From Arachnopeziza araneosa (taxonomy: Eukaryota > Ascomycota > Leotiomycetes > Helotiales > Arachnopezizaceae), in NCBI GenBank assembly GCA_003988855.1, contig QYAI01000124.1, forward strand, positions 68,625 to 132,624: a stretch of DNA of 64,000 bases, in the 5' to 3' direction. Position numbers and translations under genes: made by a program. The notes beneath the pieces are model-generated. The model ran no database searches. It had not been told where the DNA came from and was given only the letters and a program-made list of their open reading frames with translations. The first letter of the stretch is position 1; every line of letters starts with the position of its first letter. Positions 33,681-45,327 of the stretch are shown here, in pieces.

Positions 33681-34675
33681 TGACGAATGAATACACTCAA
33701 ATAATAGTCTTATCTTTGTGGGGTCAAAGACGGCTTTCATCTTATTTGATCCGGGTAAACGTGAGAGAGATATCTAGAGTGCAATCAAAGATTTTGAATA
33801 CCGTAATCGCTTTCACCTTTGGGTCGACTGGAGCTGCGACACCGTAAGATCTCTGGATTGAACCATTCGTCAATCGGTCAATTCATGAATAATATAGTGG
33901 TTTGTGAATTGCAAGGGAACGGTGTTATGCAAGCCTGATGTATGCGAATAGTAGGAACTAAGCTATGCAGCCGTCTCCTGACTGCTCCTCCTTTTGCCTG
34001 GTAAAATGTCCCTTTCTTTGTAGGAAGTAACTGCTCTGGTAGTTATACCTTATCTGCCTTGTCTTGCCTTGCTCTTAAAAGGAGTGTGTCCGGAAAAGAG
34101 GTTTGTTTCGGAAGAAGTGCGTCTCGAAAGTGTATTTCGAAGGAAGTGCGTCCCAACCATCACCGTCTTGGAGAAGTCTTGAAAGACCTGTCTCGTTTCG
34201 AGGGCCTTGTCTTGTCCCAAAAGAAAAAGTGTGTGTTATTGCGAAGCTCCAGAAGAGGCTTGCAAAGGTCTTGATGCGAAGCTCTAGACACTAAGGTCTT
34301 GCTGTTATTGCTCGACGCAATCAATTGGTTCGGTCTTGTCTTGATAGTACTATTTCAAGCTTTGAACCAGCCGGAGGTTTCTTGATAATGCTAGACGCAA
34401 AGCGCAAATGATTTTAGGCTGTTGCTACTTATCGTAAGAGAACAAGGTTTTATGCAAGCTTACCTAATGTTTTCGAGGAGTGGAAAGCCAAGAGCAGTGT
34501 CCTGACCGCTCTTTCCTTTGTTTTGTCATATAATTGGTATTATTACTCATGAATGATAAATTATCAAGTGAATGGCCGCATATTTATTGCTTTTTTGACT
34601 AATTATTTAAAGACTTCGCTTCCCACGTAAGATGTGCGCTTATCTGCATCGGCTTTTGAACTACAATTCAGAAGT
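33681..34675. other. Repeat-rich intergenic with an imperfect block duplication
   Basis: Two related blocks at about 33914-34003 and 34439-34533 share GGTGTTATGCAAGC / AGGTTTTATGCAAGC and then CTCCTGACTGCTCCTCCTTT / GTCCTGACCGCTCTTTCCTT. Between them are short degenerate repeats (GGAAGTGCGTC twice near 34110-34155, GCGAAGCTC(C/T)AGA twice near 34240-34290). No coding gene is supported. Confidence 0.5.
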
Positions 34676-36352
34676 ATGGAAAAGTTGACGGGACTGGAGC
34701 CACGGCCCTACCAGGTTCGAAGGATCTTGCTTGTTATTCTTACGCTCTATGTCTCATATCGAATAGCTCTATGGATATACAAGGCTTACCGGATTCGCAC
34801 CCGCTTCCACGATATCCCATCACTGCCGCGGCACCGGCTCTGGGGCAACCTGATCAACGCGGGAGAGCGGCTCAAGCCATCGTTGAAGCGCCATCCAGAT
34901 TACGGCTTCGAGGAGATCTGGCGAGAACTAGGCGAACCAGGCTGCTTCTTGGTCGATCTCGCACCCGTCGAGGATCGTGCCCTTCTGGTAATAACGGAAC
35001 CGCAGTATGTGGAGGCACTCGTCAGCGCGACAGAGGAGTTCAGATACTCTCTTCCGAAAAGCGACAGTTATCACGCCCTAAAGCCGGTCATTGGCACTAA
35101 ATCCATCATCACCCAAGAGGGGGAAGCCTGGAGGGCAATGCGGAAGCGCTTCAGCCCAGGTTTCCAACCTAGATATATCTGTTCTCTCACCGGTTCCATT
35201 GTCTCGAAGGTAGAAATCTTTGTGGGACGCTTGCAATCCCTTGCGGAAAGCGGCGCCACGTTTAGATTAGCAGACTATGCGCAGGATCTCATTGCTGACA
35301 TCATCACCCAAGTCACTATCGCGCAAGATTTCAATGCACAATCCACTCGCGAAGGCCAGGGCGAGAAATCCCCTACCGGCATCATCACAGCGAGCCGACG
35401 CCTCACCAAGATGGTCTACGCAGTAGGCCAGGGCGTTGGTTTTCACACCGTCGATCCTATTCGGCCACTCAAGTCCCTCTTCTACGAAAGGATATTCGAC
35501 CACAAGCTTACGGCTATCGTCAACGCATTCATCAGCTCCACAGATACCACATCCGAATCCAAATCCATTACGCAGCTTGCCATGGCCGGTCTTCCCCCCA
35601 ACAAAGCCCTCATCCGCAGCTGTGTTGACCAGGTCAAGACGTTCCTTTTCGCTGGGCAGGACTCGACCGCCACGCTCATTCAATGGACCTGCTATGAGAT
35701 GAGCAGAGCCAGCCACTCCCCACATCATGCCAAGATTCTCTCACGCCTGCGCCGAGAGCACGATGCCGTCTTTGGTCCCGAACCTTTCTCCGCACTGCAA
35801 ATGCTTTCCTCGCCAGCAATATCGGAGTCAGAGTCCGTCTTGATCTCCAAACTGCCCTATACCACGGCTTTCATCAAGGAAATCCTCCGCCTGCACCCAC
35901 CCGCTGCCACCTTGCGCGCGGTTCCCTGGGAAGCGACATTCCTTTCGCTTCCCCTGGCCTCTCATCCTGTCTCCATCGCCGGGTTGCAGATTTACCCTTC
36001 AACATACATAATCCATCGCAATCCCAAGGTTTGGGGTCCCGATGCCCATCTTTTCAATCCCGACCGCTGGCTCGACGAGAACTATCTCGCCGGGTTACCC
36101 GTCGGGGCGTATCGTCCCTTCGAGCGCGGGCCACGGAACTGTGTCGGGCAACAACTTGCGATGCTAGAAGCCACGGTGGTGCTGGCGTCTGTTGCCCGTG
36201 GGTTTGCATTCGAGAAGGTGGGTCTGACAGGGCGAGCGGATGGAGGTGAGAATAGCAGAGAAGTGTGGAGTGAACATATGGTTACGAGTGTGCCGGTTGA
36301 TGGGATGGTGATGCGCGTGAGCATGAGCGAGAAGGCGAACAACTGGCCTTGA
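34676..36352 (+). CDS. Cytochrome P450 monooxygenase
   Basis: A single-exon frame of 558 residues from the ATG at 34676 (MEKLTGLEPRPYQVRR); the open frame extends upstream without an ATG. An N-terminal membrane anchor (RILLVILTLYVSYRIALWIY) places it in the ER. P450 hallmarks: WRAMRKRFSPGF in helix C, LFAGQDSTATLIQW (I-helix oxygen-activation motif), KEILRLHPP (ExxR), a PDRW element (FNPDRWLDE), and the haem loop FERGPRNCVGQQLA with the axial Cys near 36141. It belongs to a fungal group with unusually long N-terminal region; the exact CYP family cannot be given. The next gene is another P450 in the same direction, about 490 bp away. Confidence 0.93.
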   Translation: MEKLTGLEPRPYQVRRILLVILTLYVSYRIALWIYKAYRIRTRFHDIPSLPRHRLWGNLINAGERLKPSLKRHPDYGFEEIWRELGEPGCFLVDLAPVEDRALLVITEPQYVEALVSATEEFRYSLPKSDSYHALKPVIGTKSIITQEGEAWRAMRKRFSPGFQPRYICSLTGSIVSKVEIFVGRLQSLAESGATFRLADYAQDLIADIITQVTIAQDFNAQSTREGQGEKSPTGIITASRRLTKMVYAVGQGVGFHTVDPIRPLKSLFYERIFDHKLTAIVNAFISSTDTTSESKSITQLAMAGLPPNKALIRSCVDQVKTFLFAGQDSTATLIQWTCYEMSRASHSPHHAKILSRLRREHDAVFGPEPFSALQMLSSPAISESESVLISKLPYTTAFIKEILRLHPPAATLRAVPWEATFLSLPLASHPVSIAGLQIYPSTYIIHRNPKVWGPDAHLFNPDRWLDENYLAGLPVGAYRPFERGPRNCVGQQLAMLEATVVLASVARGFAFEKVGLTGRADGGENSREVWSEHMVTSVPVDGMVMRVSMSEKANNWP

Positions 36353-36845
36353 AAGTCAGCTAATTGTGAATATGTGTGTGTTCTCATTCACCAAGAATTA
36401 TCAAGCTTTGTACATGCGAGAATAACTTGGTTACAAAACAACGGCAGCTTAGGTAGTCTCGAAAGCGAGGGTGAGGATCTGAGCACGTGATTGACTGCAT
36501 GCGCACCTGTTCTAAAAGCACCCCGTGAATGACACGCACCTTAAATTGACTGCTGATGTAGCACTGCACCACTAATATGGACCGTTGTGGCACCCCGGGA
36601 TTGATCCTTGAAAATGCGCCTGTGTCGTCTAGACGTTGATTCTTAGGAGTCGTCCTCTCTGGACAAGAAGTGAATGAAGCTTAGAAAGTACACCAAGAGC
36701 TGTGCGGATTCTGCTTATTGGTCCCGTCGCATCTTCTCCAGCCTCACGTGGGTCAGCTCGCGCTAGTGCTGATTTATGCGTTTCTTGTGAAGCCTCGTCA
36801 CACCCTCGTCCTCCTCCATCATCCATCACACTCTCCATCTCAACC

Positions 36846-38591
36846 ATGTTCGCGATCCTGTCACTTCCCCTGCTCCTGGTGGCGGTGCTGCTGGGAATAT
36901 TGTACGGCGTGGTCCTGGCCGTCTACCGCCTCTACTTCAGCCCCCTCGCGCGCTTCCCCGGCCCGCCGCTCGCTGCAGCCACCATGTGGTACCAGATCTA
37001 CTATGACGTCGTGCTTCGAGGTCAGTATATCTGGAAAGTCAGGGAGTTCCATGAGAAGTATGGGCCCATCGTCCGCATCAATCCGCACGAGATCCACATC
37101 AATGATGCTGCCTTCGCCGACGAGTTGTACCCTGGGCCCGGTCCTCACAAGAGAGACAAGTGGGAGTGGGGCTTGAAGGGGCTTGGAGTACTAGGTGCGA
37201 GTCTGATGACGGCTGGCCATGAGTTACATCGTCTGAGGAGATCGGCTCTCAACCCCTTCTTCTCCAAAGCTACCATCCGGAAGCTGGAGCCAATGCTTGT
37301 TGCAAAGTTGGACCTCTTCCTCGAGAGATTTGAGCAGTTTCGGGAATCCGGGGGAGTTATTGTTTTGAACCATGCCTTTTCGGCTTTGACGAATGGTAGG
37401 TGGTGCTGTTTGTCCAGAGTGTGCGCCGAGAGCTCACAAGGTCTTGCTAGATATTGCCGCCGAGTTCTCTTTTGGAAACTGCAACGATCGTATTCGTCAT
37501 CCAACGTTCGATCCCTCTTTTCACGACAACTGTTTTACCGGTCTCGATGCCAATCATCTGATGACGCATTTTCCATTCATCATGAGATTTCTCGAAGCCC
37601 TACCAGACAGCATTGCATCTCGAACAGATCCAGCGTACGCTATGTTTCTTGCGGAGAAGCGGGTTGGTCCTCCATCTCCCGTCTCAGCTATTCTAACACT
37701 GCCTTAGGATGTCGCAGCTCAGGCTGCGAAGGCCATGCGTTCCCCAAAGCTAGCGGATACTGAGTATCGAACAATCTTTCATGATATCATCGTTAGTAAA
37801 CTCCCACCTGAAGAGAAGACAATATCTCGCCTAGGTGATGAGGCTGCAACGACTGTCGCGGGTAAGTCATGCTCTGTGCAACTATTTTCTAAATTCTCCG
37901 TCTCGAGTGGGACATCATCTGAGTTTCGATGGAGCAGATATTAACCTCGAGTGCAGCGGGAACACTTACAACTGCTTGGGCGCTCTGTCTCGCAATCTAT
38001 TATCTCGTTACCATGCCATCCGTTCTTCAGAAACTCAAATCGGAGCTTGAGACGGCGATACCTGACCCTTCCGTCTCGCCACCACTAGCAACGATTGAAA
38101 ATTTACCATACCTCACCGCAGTTCTCCAAGAAGCGATTCGGTTAGGACATGGCTCCTCAGGTCGGGTCTCAAGCATCGCTCCTGATGAGACAATGACTTT
38201 CCACAGCGAGGGGAAGGAATGGGTAATCCCAGCGGGAACGCCTACGAGCATGTCATTTATTGACTTGCATCACGACGAAAGGATCTTCCCCGACTCGAGA
38301 ACCTTCCGTCCTGAGAGGTGGCTCGAAAATCCACGCTTGGACAAATACCTCTACTCATTTGGGAAAGGAACTCGACAATGTGTTGGCATCAATCTCGCAT
38401 ATGCTGAGTTGTCATTGACCGTGTCAAAGATCTTTCGTGTTTATGGATCGGCGGGTTACCGACAACCTACTGACCTTGGTGCGCTGGAATTATTTGAGAC
38501 GGAGTATCGGGACGTGGATTGTGTGGCGGATATGTATGTTCCAAAGATGTGGAAAGGAACAAAAGGGGTAAGAATTCGTGTTGTTGATTGA
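36846..38591 (+). CDS. Cytochrome P450 of the trichodiene-oxygenase-like (CYP58-type) group
   Basis: Four exons (36846-37395, 37451-37662, 37708-37861, 37957-38591) give 516 residues and sum to whole codons. The N-terminus is a membrane anchor (LSLPLLLVAVLLGILYGVV), followed by YRLYFSPLARFPGPPLAA. Motifs: HELHRLRRSALNPFFSK (helix C region), AGTLTTAWAL (I-helix, Ala-Gly-x-x-Thr kept), QEAIRLGHGSSGRVS (ExxR), FRPERW, and the haem loop FGKGTRQCVGINLAYAEL. Fungal P450s with this arrangement are usually labelled trichodiene-oxygenase-like, but the substrate is unknown and no terpene synthase is seen in the window. Endoplasmic reticulum membrane protein. The first three acceptors and donors are standard; the start ATG directly precedes the anchor. 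Confidence 0.9.
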
Positions 38592-39844
38592 GGATTTTGG
38601 AACTGTCTTTTCGGGACGATAAGCTTTGAATTGTAGCTAGCTTATTTTGTTCTTCGGAGCGGCTCGCTGATCATCAAGTACGCCCGGTCACTCCTGAAAC
38701 TAGAATGCTGCTTCTGTATGAAGCCACCGCCCGGTAGCTTCGGGAGCAATTCAAAACTTGTCAATTAATCGCTGACTTTGATGCATTAATTGTAATCCCA
38801 AATATCTATCTCGAGTTTATCCTAATATCTCCAGCACATATTAACCATCTTCTACAGCCACTTAAGTATTCAAGGGAAGTTCAAATTGAGAAGGTGTAAG
38901 TGCCTCATCGTTATCAAGCATCGTTAGGCAAGGCATTGGCTAAAATCTGACACCCGGGACGACAGCCTTGTCTCAAATCTACCATGACTGGTATATCCTC
39001 CACAACCCCAGCTTAAATGGTGGTCATGTCTCCGCAAATTTGCAGGCTGCTCGAATCCAACTGCAAACCAGCAAGATAAGCTACTATTGTACTACATCAA
39101 TGTCGAGTCTGTGGGATACGGATGTCGAGAAAGGTACCCAGACCAATGACAAATCCGCGTCTCTACCTGCTCTCCTAGATTCTGACGAGGAGAGTCTTGG
39201 GATTGGTATCAATATCAGCCTGCCTCCTTCGCCGCCTGTGAAGAATTAGAGTTCCTGGATTACGGGGACCGACTTGTGCATGCCTATCTTGCACCAAGAC
39301 CTCGCCATCCTCGATTCAACAACACAGCATACGACGATAAAATCCTCCAAGCTTCAAGACTTCGACTCTTGAACATCGTTCGTATCTCAACATGATATTC
39401 TACGTCTTCAGCACGCGCTTAACAGCCCTGGTGGCAGCGATGAGGTAAACCTTGCACGTTTATTATCGCCTCTTCATGAGCATCGTATGTTCTACTGATT
39501 TATACATCTCGAAGTTCATATCTGATTGACGACTGTGTTTATAGCCACAGCAATCCGTGACTGGAAGTTTGTTAGCGGATCCACAACCAGGATCGACCAC
39601 AACCCTCGCCATATGGAAACACTACTCTCTCGATACCGTCGCCTTTTTCACGTTCAAATCGTCGTTCATTGCACTTTTCAATATAAAATTTTGATTCATT
39701 ACAAAAACGTTAATTATTACTATTGCCTATCCGCGAAACTCTGAAAACATTAATTATTACTGTTCCCTATCCCCGAAACTCTGAAACCTCTTAGCAGACT
39801 CTTTGTACTAGTATCCCATCACTCAGCTTCCCTCTGGCTTTATA
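38592..39844. other. Intergenic with a frame-broken coding-like stretch
   Basis: From about 39102 a short frame reads MSSLWDTDVEKG to LPPSPPVKN, then in a neighbouring phase CEELEFLDYGDRLVHAYLAP and ILQASRLRLLNIVRI up to about 39390. This resembles pieces of a soluble helical protein but no complete gene can be assembled. It is probably a remnant. The rest is AT-rich. Confidence 0.35.
39707..39786. repeat. 40-bp tandem duplication
   Basis: Two adjacent copies of AACGTTAATTATTACTATTG-like sequence ending CCGAAACTCTGAAA, differing at a few positions. It lies just downstream of the stop of the small secreted-protein gene. Confidence 0.85.
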
Positions 39845-40555
39845 TCAAACCCAGCGTCTGTAAACATCCACCTTTTGACACTCCGGACTACTTGCATTAC
39901 CCTCTCCATAAACCCAAGTCAAGTGATTTCCAATGGAATCAAAAACCCGGGTATTATCGCACAGCCACCAGCGATAGTACGATTTGGGAGGAGGAACCGT
40001 GGTCCCATTCCCGTAATCAAAGCCCGTCTTATCCTGATTCAAGCTGTCCTGGATGCCCAACCGCTCATCCGGGTCAAAGGCCACGTCCAAGCCGCTCTCA
40101 AAGTTGATGACGGCAAAAGCCATGTTGCTCGAGGCGCCCTGCATCTGGATGTGCAGCGCCTGCGGCACGTATGAATCAATGACGCCGGCGCCCGACGACA
40201 GCGGCAGGCCCCAGGTGATGACCCCCGCGTCAGCGTCCGGCGACGTCAGGTCGGGCACGGCGCTGCACAGCGAGCCGTTGGCGTAGTGGCACACGGAGTA
40301 CGAGATGTTGAACTGGTACTCGTACGCGTAGCGGTACTGCTGGTAGACGGCGGCGGACGGCTGGGCGTCCGCACACAGCGCCTCCTGTGCGGCGCCGTCG
40401 TGGCATGCTCCCAGGATGGTGTTGTTCAGCGTGGCATTTGCGGCGCGGATCACGAGGTTGAAGGGCGCGGATTGCACCGTCGTCTCGTTCCAGTAGAAGG
40501 TCGAGTTCTGGGCCGCGGCGAGGGCGGCGAGGGGGAGGAGGAGCAGGAATTGCAT
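39845..40555 (-). CDS. Small secreted protein, common fungal family (DUF7907-like)
   Basis: A 236-residue frame when started at MQFLLLLPLAALAAAQ, a clean signal peptide; the open frame extends 46 codons upstream without function. The mature part reads PFNLVIRAANATLNNTILGA, then C-H-D-G, a hydrophobic stretch GVITWGLPL, MAFAVINFESGLDVAFDP, YYRWWLCDNTRVFD and a closing LTWVYGEG...PECQKVDVYRRWV. This succession (FxLVIRA, LxxxxLxAC, WYVC-like, C near the end) is that of an abundant secreted ascomycete family that I know as DUF7907. Several N-glycosylation sites (NST, NAT, NGS) are present. Extracellular; function unknown. It lies in an enzyme-rich neighbourhood but need not belong to it. Confidence 0.8.
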   Translation of the reverse strand: MQFLLLLPLAALAAAQNSTFYWNETTVQSAPFNLVIRAANATLNNTILGACHDGAAQEALCADAQPSAAVYQQYRYAYEYQFNISYSVCHYANGSLCSAVPDLTSPDADAGVITWGLPLSSGAGVIDSYVPQALHIQMQGASSNMAFAVINFESGLDVAFDPDERLGIQDSLNQDKTGFDYGNGTTVPPPKSYYRWWLCDNTRVFDSIGNHLTWVYGEGNASSPECQKVDVYRRWV

Positions 40556-41443
40556 CTTGATGGATTGGATGGGGAGGTCTTGTTGGAGCTGAGCAGTGAT
40601 AATCTGTGAGGAGAGAGAAGGTGATGATCTGTTGAGGAGAGCAGAGGAGAGGAGATGTTTACCTACGTATTTATACATCTGAATCCGAGTCAACTCTTCT
40701 TGTGAAGTCAGAGTATATCCCTTGCGTTCATCTTCCGTGCCTCGCAGTCACAGTCCATTCGTATCAGCACTCTGTGTCGCTTATATGCTGACACCACTCC
40801 GCCACGTCCAGGACAGGTCCCGTCACACCTCGGTGACCCCACGATGATGCCCAGCCCTGCCGGTCATGGACGCTTGGGATACTCCACGACCAATCTCGTA
40901 TCGGACATGCTCTCACGACGCAGCATCATCTTGGTCGCTGACCATGGACAATCAAATGCCATCTCAACAATCTCACCGTCTGGGCTCCGGGATAGAGGTG
41001 GCATACTATGGGAATTTGGAGATGACTAATATATCGTCATCGCTATTAGCCGCGAGCGGGACGCGGTAATCATGTTTTGGACGAGGCAAGACTAAGTTGG
41101 TATATCCTGCAGCATCGTATGATCCCTCTGGTGGATAGATTGGATGGATTGAAAGATGAGTCGAGCATTATATCTATTGCAGAGTCCGAGGATGAGCGGT
41201 GAATCGACGCTTCCAAAATTATCTGCTCTTTTGGAGGGGAAGTAGATGTTGACATATAATGAAGAGTGGGGGATGGTATGTTACACTTACGAAGCCTCAC
41301 AGCCAATTGGTTTCATTCATAGGCACTCCTGATTGAAGAGACGCAGTGGGTAATCATCAAATGGAAGCTCTGATAATCTCATCCTCTCTGCAGCCTATTC
41401 AAAGTCGACCGACTGACTCTCGTACTCGTCCCGCCGCCTCGCC
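40556..41443. other. Divergent promoter region, nothing recognised
   Basis: Holds the upstream regions of the small secreted protein (minus) and the GMC oxidoreductase (plus). Short frames here lack protein character. Confidence 0.4.
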
Positions 41444-43370
41444 ATGACAGATCCATCACCCACCGCCGCGGAGTTTGCTAGAACACCCTTTGACTTCCTC
41501 GTCATTGGAGGCGGGACTGCCGGACTGGTAGTTGCCGCGCGGCTCTCTGAGAATTCCCAACTCGTAGTTGGCGTACTCGAAGCTGGGTCCCACGACCTCG
41601 GTGCTGTTGAAGAGGCGGTAAACATTCCCGGTCACTACGGTCAGACTATCGGGACCAGCTGTGATTGGCAGTTCGAGACGACGCCCCAACCGGGTCTCGG
41701 GGGGCGGGTACTCCCGTGGCCGCGCGGCAAGGTACTGGGCGGTACGAGCGCCGTGAACTTCATGACGTGGAATCGTGCCAATCGGGAGGACTACGATGCC
41801 TGGGTAGAGCTAGGAAACCCGGGTTGGGGATGGGATGATCTCTTGTCAGTCCCAAAAAGTCTCCTCCTTTGAGCTTTGGTCTTGTTGTATTTTGTCTACT
41901 GAAACCTCGAGTACAGACCGTTCTTCAAGAAGAGCGAAACTTTTCATGAGCCTACTCAAAAGGTTCAGATGGGAGCGAAGGTTAGCTTTGACTCCGCGGC
42001 CATGGGATCTAGTGGGCCGGTTCACGTATCGTTTCCTTCAGAATACTCTGCATCGCATAGTTTGTGGCACGACACTCTAAATTCTCTGGGTGTCGAAACG
42101 AACATAGCTCACCTCTCAGGGTCTAACGTAGGGGTTTGGACCAGTGCCTGCTCCGTCGACCAACAAACTGGCGGGAGGTCTTATTCTGCTAATGCATACT
42201 ACCCAGCTGGCATCTCTCGGCCTAATCTAGTTGTTCTCACTGGTGCTGAGGTCAAGAGAATTTTATTAGAGCGAGAGAATGGCAAATGGCAAGCAAAAGG
42301 TGTTCATTTTGCGCATTTTGGCAACGAATTTGAAGTCTTTGCTTCTCGAGAGATTATCCTCTCTGCTGGTAGCGTCCAGTCACCTCAAATCCTCGAGCTT
42401 TCTGGAATTGGCGGCTCGGATATTCTATCAGCGGCAGGGATCCCAGTGAAGATTGACAATCCAAATGTTGGAGAGAATCTTCAAGATCATCTGAGTAAGC
42501 AAACCTCATGTGATGAAAGCGCTATGATGAGTTCTTACTATTTTAGTGACAATCATGATCTTTGAGGTCGACCCATCGCTAGATAATCCAGATGATCTGA
42601 AAACTGACGCAAAGCTTGCCGCTGCCGCTCAAGACGAATATGTTAGCACGAAATCGGGACCGCTGACGATACTACCATGCTCTATATGCTATCTACCTCT
42701 TTCCCACATCATGGACCCCGAGAGTCTTACTTCACTAGCATCATCATCTTCTACCGTAACATTGGAGAGAGAGAGGATCCTTCTACGGCGACTGACTCAA
42801 TCTGAAAAATTGGGTCAAATTGAGTATATCTTTGATCTTGGCAATTGGAGTCCCTTCTTCAAGCCCGATTTCTCTGAAGGGAAGAAATACGCCACGATGC
42901 TCCAAATCCTCCAACATCCCTTCTCAAGCGGCAGTATTCATATCCAACCACCTGCTCAAACACTGGCCATCGATCCCAAGTACTACACTGGCAAAAACGG
43001 ACATTTAGATCTTGAGATCATGACCCAGTGCCAGCAATTCGCACAGAAGATCTGCTCTACAGAACCGCTATCCAGCATCATCCGCTCGCGCGCTTTCCCA
43101 CCTCCTTCAGTATCCGACGATGAGCTGCGAGAATGGGTCGTCCAGAGTACAGTGACGGATTGGCATCCGGTGGGTACCTGTGCGATGGGCGGTAATGGTG
43201 GTGTTACAACCGGCGTTGTTGATGAAAGATTAAGCGTTTATGGTGTGGAGGGCTTGAGGGTTGTAGATGCGAGTATCATGCCGCTTCAGATCAGTGCGCA
43301 TTTGCAGGCTACTGTTTATGCTATTGCTGAGAAAGCTGCGCACATGATTTTGGAAGACTGGAAATTGTAG
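41444..43370 (+). CDS. GMC-family FAD-dependent oxidoreductase (alcohol/choline oxidase-like)
   Basis: Three exons (41444-41844, 41917-42494, 42547-43370) give 600 residues and sum to whole codons. FDFLVIGGGTAGLVVAARLS is the FAD-binding Rossmann motif. GGTSAVNFMTWNR and a WxxxxLxxxFKKSE region follow, and SAGSVQSPQILELSGIG is GMC signature 2. The catalytic His is in VTDWHPVGTCAMG, and the second active-site position, His or Asn in relatives, is the His of MPLQISAHLQATVYAIAEKA. No signal peptide is visible, so the enzyme may be intracellular, unlike many secreted aryl-alcohol oxidases. It oxidises an alcohol with O2 or another acceptor; the substrate is unknown. The neighbouring P450s make a role in a small-molecule pathway possible. 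Confidence 0.92.
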
Positions 43371-43707
43371 GATGCATTAAGAAGGTTAAATTTAGCTTGA
43401 AAATATTTATATTTCGGTATGCTTTTTATCATGTTAACGTTTGCTATAGCTAAGCATGACTAAAGACTAGCTTAGGCACCTGCTTAGGCTTGCATTCGGA
43501 TCCCAACCCGTGACCGCGCTATTATAAACAGACTGTTTTAAAATTACCACTAAAGTACTAGATTAAGATGCTTACAAAAGCTCTAGATCCATGAAATCGT
43601 GTTAGCTATAGCTACCTCGGTAGTTGTCCCGCCATCACTTCCATCTCGATCCAGCTCCTTTTTGGGTGAAATAGGTAGAGCTTACATGCCCTCCAAGCTA
43701 GCCTTCC
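43371..43707. other. AT-rich convergent spacer
   Basis: Between the 3' ends of the GMC gene and the membrane-protein gene. Nothing recognised. Confidence 0.4.
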
Positions 43708-45327
43708 TCACTGTCCTGAACTCCCATATAATGTCCCAAAATGCAACTTGAACCTTTCATTATCTAGCTCAGACGACAATCCGATATGAGGTAGCATATC
43801 ATTCGACGGTTGGAAAACAGAGTATTTGATCCCATGTAGCTTTTCTAGTTCCTGACGTAGTTCATCATCAGAATAAGCACAGATTTCTGTCCCAAGATTG
43901 GTCTGCATGGCTTCAGCCAGGTCTGCAACCGCTCTGTATCTTCCAAGTGACCGGCCCTTACGGCATAGCTCACTTTTTCGATTCATGTGGACCCATACTG
44001 CATATGTCACGGCACACCAGACCGTGTTCAGGACAAGAACGATGAATGCTAGGTAGCTAGAAACTCCCCACCCATAGCGGGTGCCTGGGATGCATAGGGT
44101 GTTGTCTGAGTCTTCGAAATAACTCTGGTTGTAGTATTGGTCCTCAAAGATGTAGAAGTAAACAAAATTCATATTATCAGATAGAATAAGGGACGTATTT
44201 TTCTGAACGCCATCTTTCCATAGGAAATCCTGGTCCTGTTGGTAGACTATTTGCGTACGTAAGCTTCCATTTATCTCGTAATTTTGGAAAGTTTTACCTT
44301 GGTATAATTCTGTCCACAGAGTAGTATTGGGTCCATTTGGCATATATATTGACTCATTCTGATATTGGTTGATATTTTGAAAGGCAAGATTAGAAATCTT
44401 AGCAATATCTGTATAATTGGCATATGTAGATATATTTGAGTCTTGAAGCTTGACGAGCGCATCAAGCAATGGAGTGTACCCGGTCATTGCATTAGTGATT
44501 ACCGGCCAGAAAATAACCCAAGCAGTTCCTACTACCATCCACAACAAAATCAACTTTTTACGGAATCCCAAATTCTGGAAGAAGCTCTTTATCACGGGGG
44601 AAAGGGTTGAAGCCTGGGGCCACTAGATAACAGAGAAGTCAGTAACTGAACCTTGAAATGGGGTGGGAGGACGGGGTTCCCTTACTGATAGTGTCAACGA
44701 TATGTAAAGATCGTACGAAATAGTGTGAGTTTCCATAATTCGCAAAAGAGCTGCTGTGTAGACCTTGTAGGAAACCCATCCAAGCAGAGCCTGACCACTA
44801 CGAGAAACAATCACGTCCCAAAGCAAGTCAATAAGTCTTGCTGTGCTATAAGAGTAGTTGCCAAATGGAGAGTCAATGTCGAGGATGCTAGAAGTGCTGC
44901 TATTGCTAGGGGTAAGCGAGTCACCAAAGCCAAAGAATGCCTCAGAACAGAAGGTGGCCTGCGATGAAGAGAAGGCTTTCTCATTAAAAGTGTATAGTAT
45001 AACAGGAGTCATCAAAGGTATGGTCAGTGAAATAAGGAATATCAAGATTGTGGTAGTATGTACGCCAACACGCCACCAAATCGAGGTCTGAGTATATGCC
45101 TTTGCTGGCAGTCCGTGTCTGGGAGCTCGTGGGCTTTCGTCGTCAAGCACCTGAACTACCGCCGCACTTTTCCGCTGCGGTAAAGAGATGTGGTTGATTA
45201 AAAAAGGAGCAGGAGAGTCGATATCGTGTTGAAACATGGCTGACTCTGTCCCAGAATCTTCCTTAGTCAAGGTCTTATATTGGCTGGACTGGAACGCTCG
45301 GAGCGGGATGAAGTCGTTGTCTTTCAT
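43708..45327 (-). CDS. Multipass fungal membrane protein, unknown function
   Basis: Two exons (45327-44686 and 44622-43708) give 518 residues. The intron has a GTAAGG donor and a TAG acceptor, phase 0. Membrane segments are visible at VHTTTILIFLISLTIPLMTP, in the region SGQALLGWVSYKVYTAALL, at KKLILLWMVVGTAWVIFWPV, and at SSYLAFIVLVLNTVWCAVTY. Between the third and fourth segments lies a large Asn-rich loop with many N-glycosylation sequons (NIS, NYT, NES, NTT, NTS, NQS), so this loop is probably extracellular. The C-terminal tail of about 100 residues is cytosolic and charged. Proteins of this plan are frequent in Leotiomycetes and Dothideomycetes genomes; I know of no characterised member. 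Confidence 0.82.
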
